Position numbers and translations under genes: made by a program. The notes under the pieces are model-generated. The model was not told where the DNA came from. It saw nothing but the letters and a program-made list of their open reading frames with translations, and did not search any database. Positions 1 through 6,528 of a stretch of 21,407 nucleotides of DNA are shown here, one piece after another (within the stretch, counting starts at the first letter, position 1; every line of letters starts with the position of its first letter). Source of the stretch: a virus. Location: positions 1 through 21,407 of IMG/VR virus record IMGVR_UViG_3300042562_000227. One strand, written 5' to 3'.

Positions 1-317
1 GGCGAGACGATGGCGACCTCTTCTAGCACCCTTCTGAGTGCAGCAGCAATCCTGTTGTGTACGCGCACGGTTTTAACCTTGCTACCCATATATTGTACAT
101 CTAGATCACCAACATATAAGTTAACCAATCTGTCCTCGTTGCCATGCATACCGTAGAATCCAATCAATGCAGCCTCAGACTGTGCTGGCCACGGGTTAGG
201 TATCGGCATAAGCCTACGGCAATGACGTTGGCAAGCCTCAATAGATTTAATGCCCCAGAAACCATCTGGGACTACTCCAATCTTGTGTTGGATCTCAATG
301 ATGGCTTCGCGTCTCAT
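1..317 (-). CDS. Endolysin, N-terminal part (peptidoglycan-binding + M15-like), runs off window
   Basis: The reading frame opens with ATG at 317 and stays open to the window edge (105 codons). An in-frame TAA lies 15 bases upstream and is the stop of the preceding gene. The first 35 residues (EIQHKIGVVPDGFWGIKS, then a helix with EACQRH) resemble a peptidoglycan-binding type 1 repeat, with the typical DG-x-WG-x-KS turn. The following part (MPIPNPWPAQSEAALIGFYG, then a segment ending in KVKTVRVHNRIAAALRRVL) resembles the N-terminal half of phage M15-like endolysins, which cleave peptide cross-links or stems in peptidoglycan. The zinc ligands would lie beyond the window, so catalysis cannot be confirmed. 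It closes the lysis cassette after holin-like genes, which fits an endolysin. There is no good Shine-Dalgarno sequence before the start. The recognition rests on remembered family patterns. Confidence 0.7.
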   Translation of the reverse strand, partial: MRREAIIEIQHKIGVVPDGFWGIKSIEACQRHCRRLMPIPNPWPAQSEAALIGFYGMHGNEDRLVNLYVGDLDVQYMGSKVKTVRVHNRIAAALRRVLEEVAIVS

Positions 318-332
318 GGCGACTATGTGAGC

Positions 333-509
333 TTACTTGCTCGATTTAAACTGCACGTCAAACTTCCCCGTCGATGGGGTGTAAGCAAACTCGCCACGAA
401 ATGGGAAGGCCTCGCTCGTAGCGCATGACGAGCAGGTCACGGCAAAGATTGCAATACCTGCCAAGGCAAGCAACATGAATAAGCCTGGTAGTGCTGAGTC
501 CGTTCTCAT
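333..509 (-). CDS. Small membrane-anchored or lipoprotein-like lysis cassette protein
   Basis: 58 residues. The start at 509 is chosen because ATG overlaps the TGA of the preceding gene (ATGA). An upstream in-frame ATG at 584 would add 25 residues lying entirely over that gene. Residues 8-25 are a hydrophobic helix (PGLFMLLALAGIAIFAVT), followed by Cys26 and Cys29 and a short polar tail of about 29 residues (TSEAFPFRGEFAYTP...). A hydrophobic N-terminus ending in cysteines suggests membrane insertion or lipidation, but neither cysteine sits in a canonical lipobox (AVTC, CSSC). Its position between holin-like genes and an endolysin would suit an outer-membrane spanin subunit, but the tail is very short and I do not recognise the family. 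The function is an inference from position only. Confidence 0.6.
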   Translation of the reverse strand: MRTDSALPGLFMLLALAGIAIFAVTCSSCATSEAFPFRGEFAYTPSTGKFDVQFKSSK

Positions 510-667
510 GCCGTTGGTGGTTTTTGGTCTTGAGCAAGGAAACCTAGTGCTGCTAGTGCTGCTGGTAACGCCCATGTTTTCCAATCTTCGATGCTATTGC
601 CTTGTTGCACGATGCTTTGGATAGCAGAAAACACCGCTGCGAGTAAGCCTACGATTGTCGTATTCAT
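506..667 (-). CDS. Small holin-like membrane protein (53 aa)
   Basis: The frame runs ATG at 667 to TGA at 508-506, 53 residues. It has a hydrophobic stretch at residues 4-20 (TIVGLLAAVFSAIQSIV), a polar linker (QQGNSIEDWKTW), a second apolar stretch at about 32-46 (ALPAALAALGFLA) and a short charged C-terminus. Similar short proteins with a DWKTW...A-LG-LA-KD pattern are common near phage lysis genes, generally without a proven role. Two apolar segments in about 50 residues would fit a small holin or antiholin. The stop overlaps the next start (ATGA), so the two are probably translationally coupled. No Shine-Dalgarno sequence is visible upstream. Confidence 0.65.
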   Translation of the reverse strand: MNTTIVGLLAAVFSAIQSIVQQGNSIEDWKTWALPAALAALGFLAQDQKPPTA

Positions 668-702
668 ATTTATGGTTTAGTGTATTTGGGTTGTTCTGTC
701 AA

Positions 703-891
703 CTACTTAAGATTTTGCCTAATGATCGACAATGCCGAAAGCACCGATACAATGATTGCCGCTATAAACGCAATGCTCTGTAGCCACGGGTTAACCTCCG
801 CTGGCACTAGGTCAGTCATCATGCTCGCAATGGGCGCACAGATACCCGCAAACGCTTTTACAGGCAAGCTGGTGTGGTCGAACGGATTCAT
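703..891 (-). CDS. Putative holin (62 aa)
   Basis: The start at 891 is chosen because the longer in-frame form (ATG at 1026) would overlap the preceding gene by about 110 bases with a basic, uncharacteristic N-terminus. The 62-residue product has a moderately apolar segment at residues 10-28 (VKAFAGICAPIASMMTDLV), a PAEVNPW turn, a strongly hydrophobic helix at about 38-56 (SIAFIAAIIVSVLSALSII) and a basic C-terminal tail (RQNLK). This is the usual size and topology of a class II-type phage holin, which would open the inner membrane for the endolysin. There is no Shine-Dalgarno sequence; instead a 9-codon mini-ORF ends in an ATGA overlap with the start. TAG stop at 705-703. Confidence 0.6.
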   Translation of the reverse strand: MNPFDHTSLPVKAFAGICAPIASMMTDLVPAEVNPWLQSIAFIAAIIVSVLSALSIIRQNLK

Positions 892-919
892 TTGGCAATG
901 TGGGTTGACGGATTCATTT
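882..919. repeat. 12-bp direct repeat at two successive translation starts
   Basis: ACGGATTCATTT occurs at 882-893 and again at 908-919, offset by 26 bases. On the coding strand each copy reads AAATGAATCCGT and contains the start codon of the holin candidate and of the 9-codon mini-ORF respectively. The remaining 14 bases of each 26-base unit match only weakly, so this could be a decayed tandem duplication. Confidence 0.8.
888..917 (-). other. 9-codon mini-ORF bridging the FN3 gene and the holin start
   Basis: ATG at 917 overlaps the TGA of the FN3-like gene (ATGA). It reads nine codons (MNPSTHIAK), and its TGA at 890-888 overlaps the ATG of the holin candidate, again as ATGA. The bases around both ATGs are a 12-bp direct repeat (see the repeat at 882-919). 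Visible fact: two overlapping start-stop junctions in 30 bases. Whether it is translated, and whether it tunes holin expression by coupling, is inference. Confidence 0.35.
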
Positions 920-1231
920 AGGTGTAGCGGTAGTTGTTCTAACGATTTTTGAAATACGAAATCCTTTTGGTATAGTTGGAGCAGGCGGCACGACGAGCGT
1001 CGCCGATTTCTCGCTCTCTCCTGCAATGTTGCTAGCGGTCACGTTGACGTTTGTCTTGCCATCAGCGAGCTGCACAGTGATCTGCGTGTTGTTGGTGCTG
1101 ATTACAGGCGCACCGTTGACATATAACGTGTACGAGTCTGCATCTGGCGTAGCGTCCCATGCAAACGTAACTGTGCGTTCTGCTAGTGCAGAAGTGGCTA
1201 GGGCTAGTGCGATGTAAAGTTGGCGCATCAT
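914..1231 (-). CDS. Secreted fibronectin type III-like protein
   Basis: 105 residues starting with ATGATG, overlapping the stop of the tail fibre gene by one base (TAATG); the second Met is an equally good start. Residues 1-17 (MMRQLYIALALATSALA) look like a signal peptide with an A-x-A cleavage site. The rest matches a fibronectin III beta-sandwich: VTFAWDATPDADSYTLYVNG with the conserved Trp and the Tyr-x-Leu-Tyr strand, then a VNVTASNIAGESEKSAT strand with the N-x-AG-x-S turn. A proline-rich linker (VVPPAPTIPKG) and a short basic tail follow. FN3 domains are frequent on phage structural proteins and are thought to bind surfaces or carbohydrates. A free signal-peptide version just before lysis genes is less usual. 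It could decorate the envelope or be a small virion accessory; the role is unknown. Confidence 0.7.
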   Translation of the reverse strand: MMRQLYIALALATSALAERTVTFAWDATPDADSYTLYVNGAPVISTNNTQITVQLADGKTNVNVTASNIAGESEKSATLVVPPAPTIPKGFRISKIVRTTTATPK

Positions 1232-3918
1232 TAACGAATTCTGCGTGCTGTGATCGAACCATAAGCACCAACCGTTCCAGCAGAAAAGGTAGCTCGTCCA
1301 ATTAAATACACGGTGGTAGTTGATGTTACGTTGATTCTTTTGCGAGGCACAGATACTCCATCCGTTGCCGTCAAAACAGTAAACTGCGCTCCAGAGAACA
1401 CTTCTGTTCCGTCAGTTGGAACAGTTACACTTGTGGTAGATATACCTGCTGATGCCCCAGTATAAGTTGCTGATGCCCCAGCAAAGTTAATGTTGCCTTC
1501 AACATCCCAATCACCTGCCGTTAGTGAAATGCTGGTAATGTTTGCGGAAGTTGCAGTAGTTAGCGCAACGGGACTTCCTGACGCAACAAGGCTAGAGACA
1601 AACCCCTCAGTGTCGATGCTCTTTGCCATCCATCCACTAGTAGTTGCAACAATCGTGATTCGATCCCATTGTTCTGACAAGCTATACAATCGAGTGCCAT
1701 TTATTGGTTCGGTTATTGTAAATGTCTGGGCGGTTGTAGAACTCAGTGCTACTAAACTTAAAACTGCGCTTGTGGTAGTTGCCGAAACAATGACTGATCC
1801 AGTTGCTATGCCACCACCAGATATACCTGAACCAACAAGTGGTGTGATATTGCCAGAGTTGGCAAATGTAATTGAAGTTGAATTGTTTGTTGTGACCCCA
1901 CTTGTGCGAGTAGATGCCCCACCTTTAAGACTGTAAAGAAATCCATTAGAACTAGAATCTGCTCTTATGAATGTGTATTCATTTGCAGGAACGCTAGCAA
2001 CAAGAGGAAGCGTAATCTCATAATTTCCAATAAAATTAGTGCCACAAATAACTGTAGTTGGAATAGTTGGTACAACCGTATTGCTTCCATTTGAATTGAT
2101 CAATCCTGTTTTATTTACCAATGAAGCATCCATTGCCTCAGATTCATCCTCGCGCAAAAAGCCAACTTGCCTGACATCGAGGGTTCCTTGACCTGATGCG
2201 CTAAACCAAATTTGAGGAACTTGTGTACCACTTGGGAAAATATTTACTGGCCCTACCCATGTGCCATCAAACGAACCTAAGTCTAAAGGATTTGCTGCAA
2301 ACAAGTCTGATCCGGGGCCATTTAATTGCGAAGTCTGACTAAAGTTTACTGCTTGTGCTAAGAAAGTATAGAAACCTGTGCCTCTTACTCGCATCACCAT
2401 GCGGTATCGTGTGCCTGCAATAATAGTATTGGGGCAAGAAGCTTGTAAAACAATACCTCCATTACGCTCACTTCCTGTAACAACAATTCTTTGCCATTCG
2501 CCTTCAGTATCAGTAAATTTTGAAAGGGTGGTTTGCGTATTTGCCGTACCTGCAAAAGGCACACTCCAGTTTGTGGCTAAATCGCCAGAATACCTAGTTC
2601 CAGAAACAGCATTTGTTCCCGTCATGTATGGGTTGTTGTTCAACCAACGAGCGTCTGTTGATAATGGCAACGTGTACTTGCTAGTACTCACAAACGGACT
2701 CATTGCCGTAGCGACCGCATTACCAAGAGTATAAGCACCAATTACGTTTGGATGCACATTATCACGAAAGTAATTTGCAACAGGTTGCCCACCCGAAACC
2801 ATTGCTGATGGTGTTGGAACCCATGTGATACCAAGTGCTGCTGCATCGGTAACGCTGACTCCGTTCATCTCGGTGCAGATAGCATTGTTTGTTGCATCAA
2901 CAAATGGTGTAATTGCAATGGCAATAATGTTTTTTGCAGGTATTCCACAGGCAATCATTTCCTCCCACAACGCCCGTCTTTTTGCTGCTATTTTGGTTCC
3001 TGTATACCGTAGTCCAGTAGCAGGATCAATATCTAAAATTCCCAACAGAATGTCATTAGTCCCGCTGAAATCGACAATCATTGAGTTTTTACGATAAACT
3101 CTTGCAATGATCATTGAGAGCATGCTGTCGCTTGATATTACATATTGTTGAATTCGCGCAGTTGAGTCAGATATTGCCACACCACGAATTGCATTTATTT
3201 TAATTCCACTAGTGCCAAAGTGGTCAACTGACATAAATGGACTACGAGTGATCGCTCTTACTCGACCTTGCAATGCTGCCATTGTCCAATGAATAAATCC
3301 TGACGATGTTGGCCTTAGATATGTATTACCAGATTGAGTTGTTCCTTGCTCAGTAATTGAATCTCCTAAAAACGCTACAAACGATGGTTTGGCATTAAGG
3401 TTGGTATCCAATGTGGTCTGTAATCCACTAGTCTTTGCAACTGTAAGCGCACCGTCAGCAATAGCAGAAACTCCAGCGGTGCTTGTCACAGGGCCGCTTG
3501 TAAGGTTGCCACCTGCACTGCCATTTGCTGCTGCGGTAATACGACCTTGTGCATCGACGGTAATATTGGCGTTTGTATATGCCGCCGGAGTAACAGCAGT
3601 ACTAGCTAGTTTAGTAGCGGTTACAGCACCCGTAGCAATCTTAGCTTCAACTACAGCATTAGCTGCAAGTTTAGCATCGGTAACAGCAAGTGCGCCGATC
3701 TTGTCTACGGTGACAGCACCCGTACCGATCTTCCCAGCGGTCACAGCACCGTCTAGAATCTTAGCTTCAATCACAGCACCTGCTGCAATGTCACCAGCAA
3801 CAATAGACGCATTGCCTGTGGTAGCAGCACCTAGTACGTTTAATGCTGCCTTGGCAATGGTAACGTCATTTGCGTCGAGTAGAGTATTGATTTCTGCGAT
3901 TACGGGAATATTAGCCAT
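1231..3918 (-). CDS. Tail fibre/tailspike with SGNH/GDSL esterase domain
   Basis: 895 residues. Residues about 47-110 are decapeptide repeats of the form GAVTAGKIGT typical of fibre shafts, followed by a glycine-rich spacer. An SGNH hydrolase domain follows at about 180-410: block I FLGDSITEQG with Ser187, block III SGTNDI (286-289), and block V RDNVHPN with Asp386 and His389, so the catalytic Ser-Asp-His set is present. These enzymes remove acyl groups from sugars or lipids; in phages they often deacetylate surface polysaccharide. Residues about 420-590 look like a beta-sandwich carbohydrate-binding module, and the last 130 residues (from about VASGSPVALTTAT) look like a C-terminal fibre tip. 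It follows the connector-like gene and precedes lysis genes. It is probably the receptor-binding and receptor-modifying fibre, trimeric by analogy. Start ATG at 3918 follows AAATAATATC with no Shine-Dalgarno sequence. Confidence 0.88.
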   Translation of the reverse strand: MANIPVIAEINTLLDANDVTIAKAALNVLGAATTGNASIVAGDIAAGAVIEAKILDGAVTAGKIGTGAVTVDKIGALAVTDAKLAANAVVEAKIATGAVTATKLASTAVTPAAYTNANITVDAQGRITAAANGSAGGNLTSGPVTSTAGVSAIADGALTVAKTSGLQTTLDTNLNAKPSFVAFLGDSITEQGTTQSGNTYLRPTSSGFIHWTMAALQGRVRAITRSPFMSVDHFGTSGIKINAIRGVAISDSTARIQQYVISSDSMLSMIIARVYRKNSMIVDFSGTNDILLGILDIDPATGLRYTGTKIAAKRRALWEEMIACGIPAKNIIAIAITPFVDATNNAICTEMNGVSVTDAAALGITWVPTPSAMVSGGQPVANYFRDNVHPNVIGAYTLGNAVATAMSPFVSTSKYTLPLSTDARWLNNNPYMTGTNAVSGTRYSGDLATNWSVPFAGTANTQTTLSKFTDTEGEWQRIVVTGSERNGGIVLQASCPNTIIAGTRYRMVMRVRGTGFYTFLAQAVNFSQTSQLNGPGSDLFAANPLDLGSFDGTWVGPVNIFPSGTQVPQIWFSASGQGTLDVRQVGFLREDESEAMDASLVNKTGLINSNGSNTVVPTIPTTVICGTNFIGNYEITLPLVASVPANEYTFIRADSSSNGFLYSLKGGASTRTSGVTTNNSTSITFANSGNITPLVGSGISGGGIATGSVIVSATTTSAVLSLVALSSTTAQTFTITEPINGTRLYSLSEQWDRITIVATTSGWMAKSIDTEGFVSSLVASGSPVALTTATSANITSISLTAGDWDVEGNINFAGASATYTGASAGISTTSVTVPTDGTEVFSGAQFTVLTATDGVSVPRKRINVTSTTTVYLIGRATFSAGTVGAYGSITARRIR
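3589..3780 (-). repeat. Decapeptide shaft repeats of the SGNH fibre
   Basis: About six to seven consecutive 30-base units encode decapeptides with the pattern x-A-V-x-x-A/D-K-I/L-x-x (GAVIEAKILD, GAVTAGKIGT, GAVTVDKIGA and so on) at residues about 47-110. The same repeat family occurs in the small fibre gene at the other end of the window. Confidence 0.8.
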
Positions 3919-3930
3919 GATATTATTTAG

Positions 3931-4686
3931 TTATGCTGCTGGTTGGGTATAGAAGTCGCCTGCTAGGTTTGTGTAAAAGTCACCTGCTAAGTTTGTGTAG
4001 CCGTTGTCAATTGCGGATGTATCACCACCATCAGCACCGATTGCGCCACCACCACCACCGTAGCGTGACTGCATATTCATATTGGTAAAGATGCGCTTTG
4101 CAATCACTGTCTGGGTGTGCTGCTCGTCTAACTTCATTAGCTCGTCGAGTAGTATCTCGCTAGCCTCAGCGTCTGCTACTGCTGCTTTCTCCTGCTGGCC
4201 TTCAGCGCGGAGGTAATCGGCATATGTACCGTGCGCCATGTACTCAAACCACTCCTCTGGGATCAGCGACGATGACGTTAGTGACTGTGACGTTGCCCCT
4301 GCTGCTGTAGAGAAGCTCAGGATGCCCTTGTAGACCACGAAGGCAGACGTTGGGGTGATAGTGCCAGAAAGCACCTCAGCACCGTCAGAACCCACCGTAT
4401 ACTGGTATTCTTGGCTGCCTGTGGTCTTGAACGGTGCGTAGACGAATACGCGCAGGAACGAGTCAATGGTAGTCTTACCAGCCTCGACGAAAGGTATTAC
4501 GCCATCCGTAACGGTACGCTCCTCACCGATCTTAATAAAGCGTGTCCAATAGTTGCTAGACTTAAACGCCCGTACTGCCCTGCGGTTCATCAAGGCGCGG
4601 ATACGAGGTTCTTCTATAGTTGCAAAGGTGACCCCGCAGAGTGCTGATACTAGCTCAAAAAGGTCTGCGTAGGTTCTCGTCTGCAT
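3931..4686 (-). CDS. Head-tail connector/adaptor-like protein
   Basis: 251 residues. The N-terminus (TRTYADLFELVSALCGVTF, then RIRALMNRRAVRAFKSSNYW) is helical and resembles tail-adaptor proteins that dock under the portal in short-tailed phages. A beta-rich middle part (about 60-140) and a helical segment (EEWFEYMAHGTYADYLRAEG, then EKAAVADAEASEILLDEL) follow. The C-terminus is low-complexity: a pentaglycine run, then two exact copies of NLAGDFYT. The gene sits two genes after the capsid module and directly before the fibre, the expected place for a gp4/gp8-type adaptor or a tail tubular A-like protein. I do not recognise the exact family; the assignment rests on N-terminal pattern and position. 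It starts one base after the stop of the 92-residue gene. Confidence 0.6.
   Translation of the reverse strand: MQTRTYADLFELVSALCGVTFATIEEPRIRALMNRRAVRAFKSSNYWTRFIKIGEERTVTDGVIPFVEAGKTTIDSFLRVFVYAPFKTTGSQEYQYTVGSDGAEVLSGTITPTSAFVVYKGILSFSTAAGATSQSLTSSSLIPEEWFEYMAHGTYADYLRAEGQQEKAAVADAEASEILLDELMKLDEQHTQTVIAKRIFTNMNMQSRYGGGGGAIGADGGDTSAIDNGYTNLAGDFYTNLAGDFYTQPAA
3946..3993 (-). repeat. Tandem 24-bp repeat encoding NLAGDFYT twice
   Basis: Two adjacent 24-base units (3946-3969 and 3970-3993) encode identical octapeptides but differ at several positions, mostly third bases. A further TGTGTA at 3994-3999 encodes another Tyr-Thr. The synonymous differences indicate an older duplication kept at protein level. 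Confidence 0.8.
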
Positions 4687-4687
4687 A

Positions 4688-4966
4688 TCAAATATGTCCC
4701 GCTCTCAAGTGTGATTGTGATTTAAAAAAGTCACGGACAAAGCCTCGGTCATCCCAGCATTCTTTTCCGTACTTATTCGCTAACAAAAAGTATTCATGCT
4801 GTGGGATAGCTCCGATTGGACTACCAAGCATGGATTTAGCATCTTTCATAGAACGTGCTTCAGCAGATGCCGCTTGTTCACGCGTTTTTTGCATTGTTTC
4901 CTTTAGCATCCGTCCAGAACAAAGTTCCTTAACGAGTGCTGAAGTAAGTGCTTCGCTTTCAAACAT
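4688..4966 (-). CDS. Conserved-looking small virion-module protein (92 aa)
   Basis: 92 residues. The N-terminal half is helical and charged (ESEALTSALVKELCSGRMLK, then ETMQKTREQAASAEAR). The C-terminal half contains AIPQHEYFLLANKYGKECWD, then DRGFVRDFFKS. The second half has the look of a small conserved protein seen in podovirus head-tail regions, but I cannot name a function. The start codon lies directly at the end of the T-tract of the terminator hairpin at 4967-5004. There is no room for an ordinary leader after that hairpin, so expression probably depends on read-through or on a transcript that starts upstream. It ends one base before the connector gene. Confidence 0.7.
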   Translation of the reverse strand: MFESEALTSALVKELCSGRMLKETMQKTREQAASAEARSMKDAKSMLGSPIGAIPQHEYFLLANKYGKECWDDRGFVRDFFKSQSHLRAGHI

Positions 4967-5004
4967 AAAAAATAAAGGAGAGGGAGATTTTACCCTCCCT
5001 CCCC
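4967..5004 (-). terminator. Rho-independent terminator-like hairpin after the capsid genes
   Basis: On the coding strand, arms at 5004-4995 and 4986-4977 pair over 10 bp: a perfect 7-bp GAGGGAG/CTCCCTC core, one G-U pair and two more G-C pairs. The loop is 8 bases, followed immediately by TTTATTTTTT (4976-4967). The hairpin begins 9 bases after the stop of the 151-residue gene, and the T-tract ends exactly at the ATG of the 92-residue gene. The arrangement fits partial termination that lowers expression of the tail genes relative to capsid genes. Confidence 0.75.
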
Positions 5005-5013
5005 AGTTTGTAT

Positions 5014-5469
5014 TTAGAACGCTTGAGCAACAGGATCAATAATGTCCAGAGTGATAACAATCTGACCATCAAGTGACGAGTAATTGCCAGCAGCAACCGT
5101 CAGGATAACTGGGATGGCAGCAGTAGTCGGGATATCAATCACAACAGGAATGCCAGTTGTCCAACCACTTCCACTATTAAAGCGAGCAGCAAGGTCAACA
5201 GTTGCAGGAGGAACAGCAGAAGCAATATGCTTTGCATCAGTACCGCTGATGCCTACTTTAACAGCACCAGTTGCAGCAACGGCAGTTGTAGTGCCAGATG
5301 TTACAAACGTCTGCGAAGTTGAAATGCTTGCACCGCGAATACCACCACCTTTAGGGATCAGACCAATGGTCTTTGTTCCGCCAGCAGCGGCAATTGCGGC
5401 AAGATCAGCAGCAGAAAGCACGATAACGTCAGTAAAACCGCGCCCAGATTCGTTATTAATTAATTTCAT
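5014..5469 (-). CDS. Probable head decoration/minor capsid protein
   Basis: 151 residues, small, neutral and rich in Ala, Thr, Gly, Ile and Val, with no cysteine and predicted mostly beta (ISTSQTFVTSGTTTAVAATG; IPVVIDIPTTAAIPVILTVA). The N-terminus (MKLINNESGRGFTDVIVLSA) leads into an Ala-rich stretch with AAGGTK. It lies directly behind the major capsid gene and ahead of a terminator, the usual slot and size of a capsid-stabilising decoration protein. I do not recognise a specific family. No Shine-Dalgarno sequence is visible; the start follows an A/T-only run (AAAAATATTAAAAT). Confidence 0.6.
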   Translation of the reverse strand: MKLINNESGRGFTDVIVLSAADLAAIAAAGGTKTIGLIPKGGGIRGASISTSQTFVTSGTTTAVAATGAVKVGISGTDAKHIASAVPPATVDLAARFNSGSGWTTGIPVVIDIPTTAAIPVILTVAAGNYSSLDGQIVITLDIIDPVAQAF

Positions 5470-5491
5470 ATTTTAATATTTTTAGTTTGGA

Positions 5492-6511
5492 TTAAGAATA
5501 AGCGATCTTGCCATGTGCTTGTGGATGCTTAACGCACAAGGTTCCTGCTACGTCAACAAAACCACGCTCGCCACCACCTTGGTTTTCAAGACGGGTAGCA
5601 CCCATTGGGATCAAGGTGTTAAAGCCAAGATACTTAGGGTTGAGGATATAACCAACCTTGGTTAATGCGTTAGGCATACAAGATGGATTGCCGTTAACAA
5701 TTTTTACCATACCAAAGTCGGAATCATATAGATTTACCGAAAGAGTAATGGTTTTGCTTGTTGCGTCTTGATTAATGCTATACACACTTCCAACAGTGGC
5801 TGAAACAGGAGCAGAACGACTGAAATTACTAATGACTTGACGAAGTGCAGTATTAGCAACAAATGTTAAGCTGTTCATTTCTCCGTTCTTGGAGAAGATA
5901 GAGCCGATTACTGCGTTGAAGTTACTTTCGGTGGCAGTGGTATACGTGTTACCTGCTTCGATGATTGACAACTCAGGAGTACGGTAAGCTGCTGGAACAG
6001 GGTTTGTTGCCTGTGCCGCATCTTGAACCCACTTGCCAAGACCGCGCATACCGTAAGGAGTGCCAGCACCGTTTTCAACGGTCATTTCGTTATCGGAGGC
6101 AATCGTTGCCTCGATGTCACGTTTGATTTCACGCATGCTTTTTGCTTCCGCCTGGGCTACGTTTGCAGGGCCAACAGAGGTAACAGCTTGTTGCAAGTTA
6201 GACACAAGATAGTCACGGCGCATCAATTGAACGTAGTTGCCAAGGCGAGCGCGATCAGCAAACTTGTCGCTAAACGAGGTTACATCAGAACCTTCAGAGA
6301 TACCAGTTGTAACTGGAGAAGCAAGCGAGTCCACAGTCCATTCGCTAAAGGTAGCGGTAGCTTTACCTTTCGAGCAAAGACTAAGGATTGGGGTTTCTTC
6401 TGGTGCAAGCAAGCTCAACTCGTTGCTGAGATCTTCACGGTTCGATACTGCGGAACCAGTACCAGTTTTTGCCGCTGGGGCATTTGGGGAATATGTACTT
6501 GAGATAGGCAT
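5492..6511 (-). CDS. Major capsid protein, SU10/DUF5309-like
   Basis: 339 residues, a normal size for an HK97-fold capsid subunit. Residues about 25-62 (REDLSNELSLLAPEETPILS, then KGKATATFSEWTVDSLA) match the signature start of the DUF5309/SU10 major capsid family: D-LS...P-ETP-LS...K-KA-A...EW-TDSL. Further support comes from the central helix region (AEAKSMREIKRDIEATIAS) and a C-terminus with GYILNPKYLGFNTLIPMGAT and ERGFVDVAGTLCVKHPQAHG. It follows a scaffold-type gene and precedes a decoration-type gene. The A-x-A stretch near residues 11-14 is not enough to claim processing. The start ATG at 6511 follows GAAATAATATT, without a Shine-Dalgarno sequence despite the high expression expected of this gene. 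Confidence 0.85.
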   Translation of the reverse strand: MPISSTYSPNAPAAKTGTGSAVSNREDLSNELSLLAPEETPILSLCSKGKATATFSEWTVDSLASPVTTGISEGSDVTSFSDKFADRARLGNYVQLMRRDYLVSNLQQAVTSVGPANVAQAEAKSMREIKRDIEATIASDNEMTVENGAGTPYGMRGLGKWVQDAAQATNPVPAAYRTPELSIIEAGNTYTTATESNFNAVIGSIFSKNGEMNSLTFVANTALRQVISNFSRSAPVSATVGSVYSINQDATSKTITLSVNLYDSDFGMVKIVNGNPSCMPNALTKVGYILNPKYLGFNTLIPMGATRLENQGGGERGFVDVAGTLCVKHPQAHGKIAYS

Positions 6512-6528
6512 AATATTATTTCGGTAAA

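Noticed and set aside
144-428. 94-residue plus-strand open frame near the left edge
   Set aside because: Antisense to the endolysin start and the cysteine-bearing membrane protein, both of which give sensible products and coupled junctions on the minus strand.
333-584. 83-residue form of the cysteine-bearing membrane protein
   Set aside because: The extra N-terminal 25 residues overlap the 53-residue gene in another frame and would place a Ser/Thr-rich stretch before the signal-like helix; the ATGA-coupled start at 509 is better.
697-702. TTGACA box directly after the holin stop
   Set aside because: No acceptable -10 hexamer at usual spacing (TAAACC at 17 bases), so a promoter for the 53-residue gene is not claimed.
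892-1026. 45-residue N-terminal extension of the holin candidate
   Set aside because: It would overlap the FN3-like gene by about 110 bases in another frame and adds an Arg-rich stretch unlike a holin; the start at 891 is favoured.
3389-3952. 187-residue plus-strand open frame
   Set aside because: It lies antisense to the fibre repeats and is an Ala/Val/Thr low-complexity shadow of them; there is no start context and no family resemblance.
6023-6502. 159-residue plus-strand open frame
   Set aside because: Entirely antisense to the major capsid gene, with an irregular composition and no recognisable motif.
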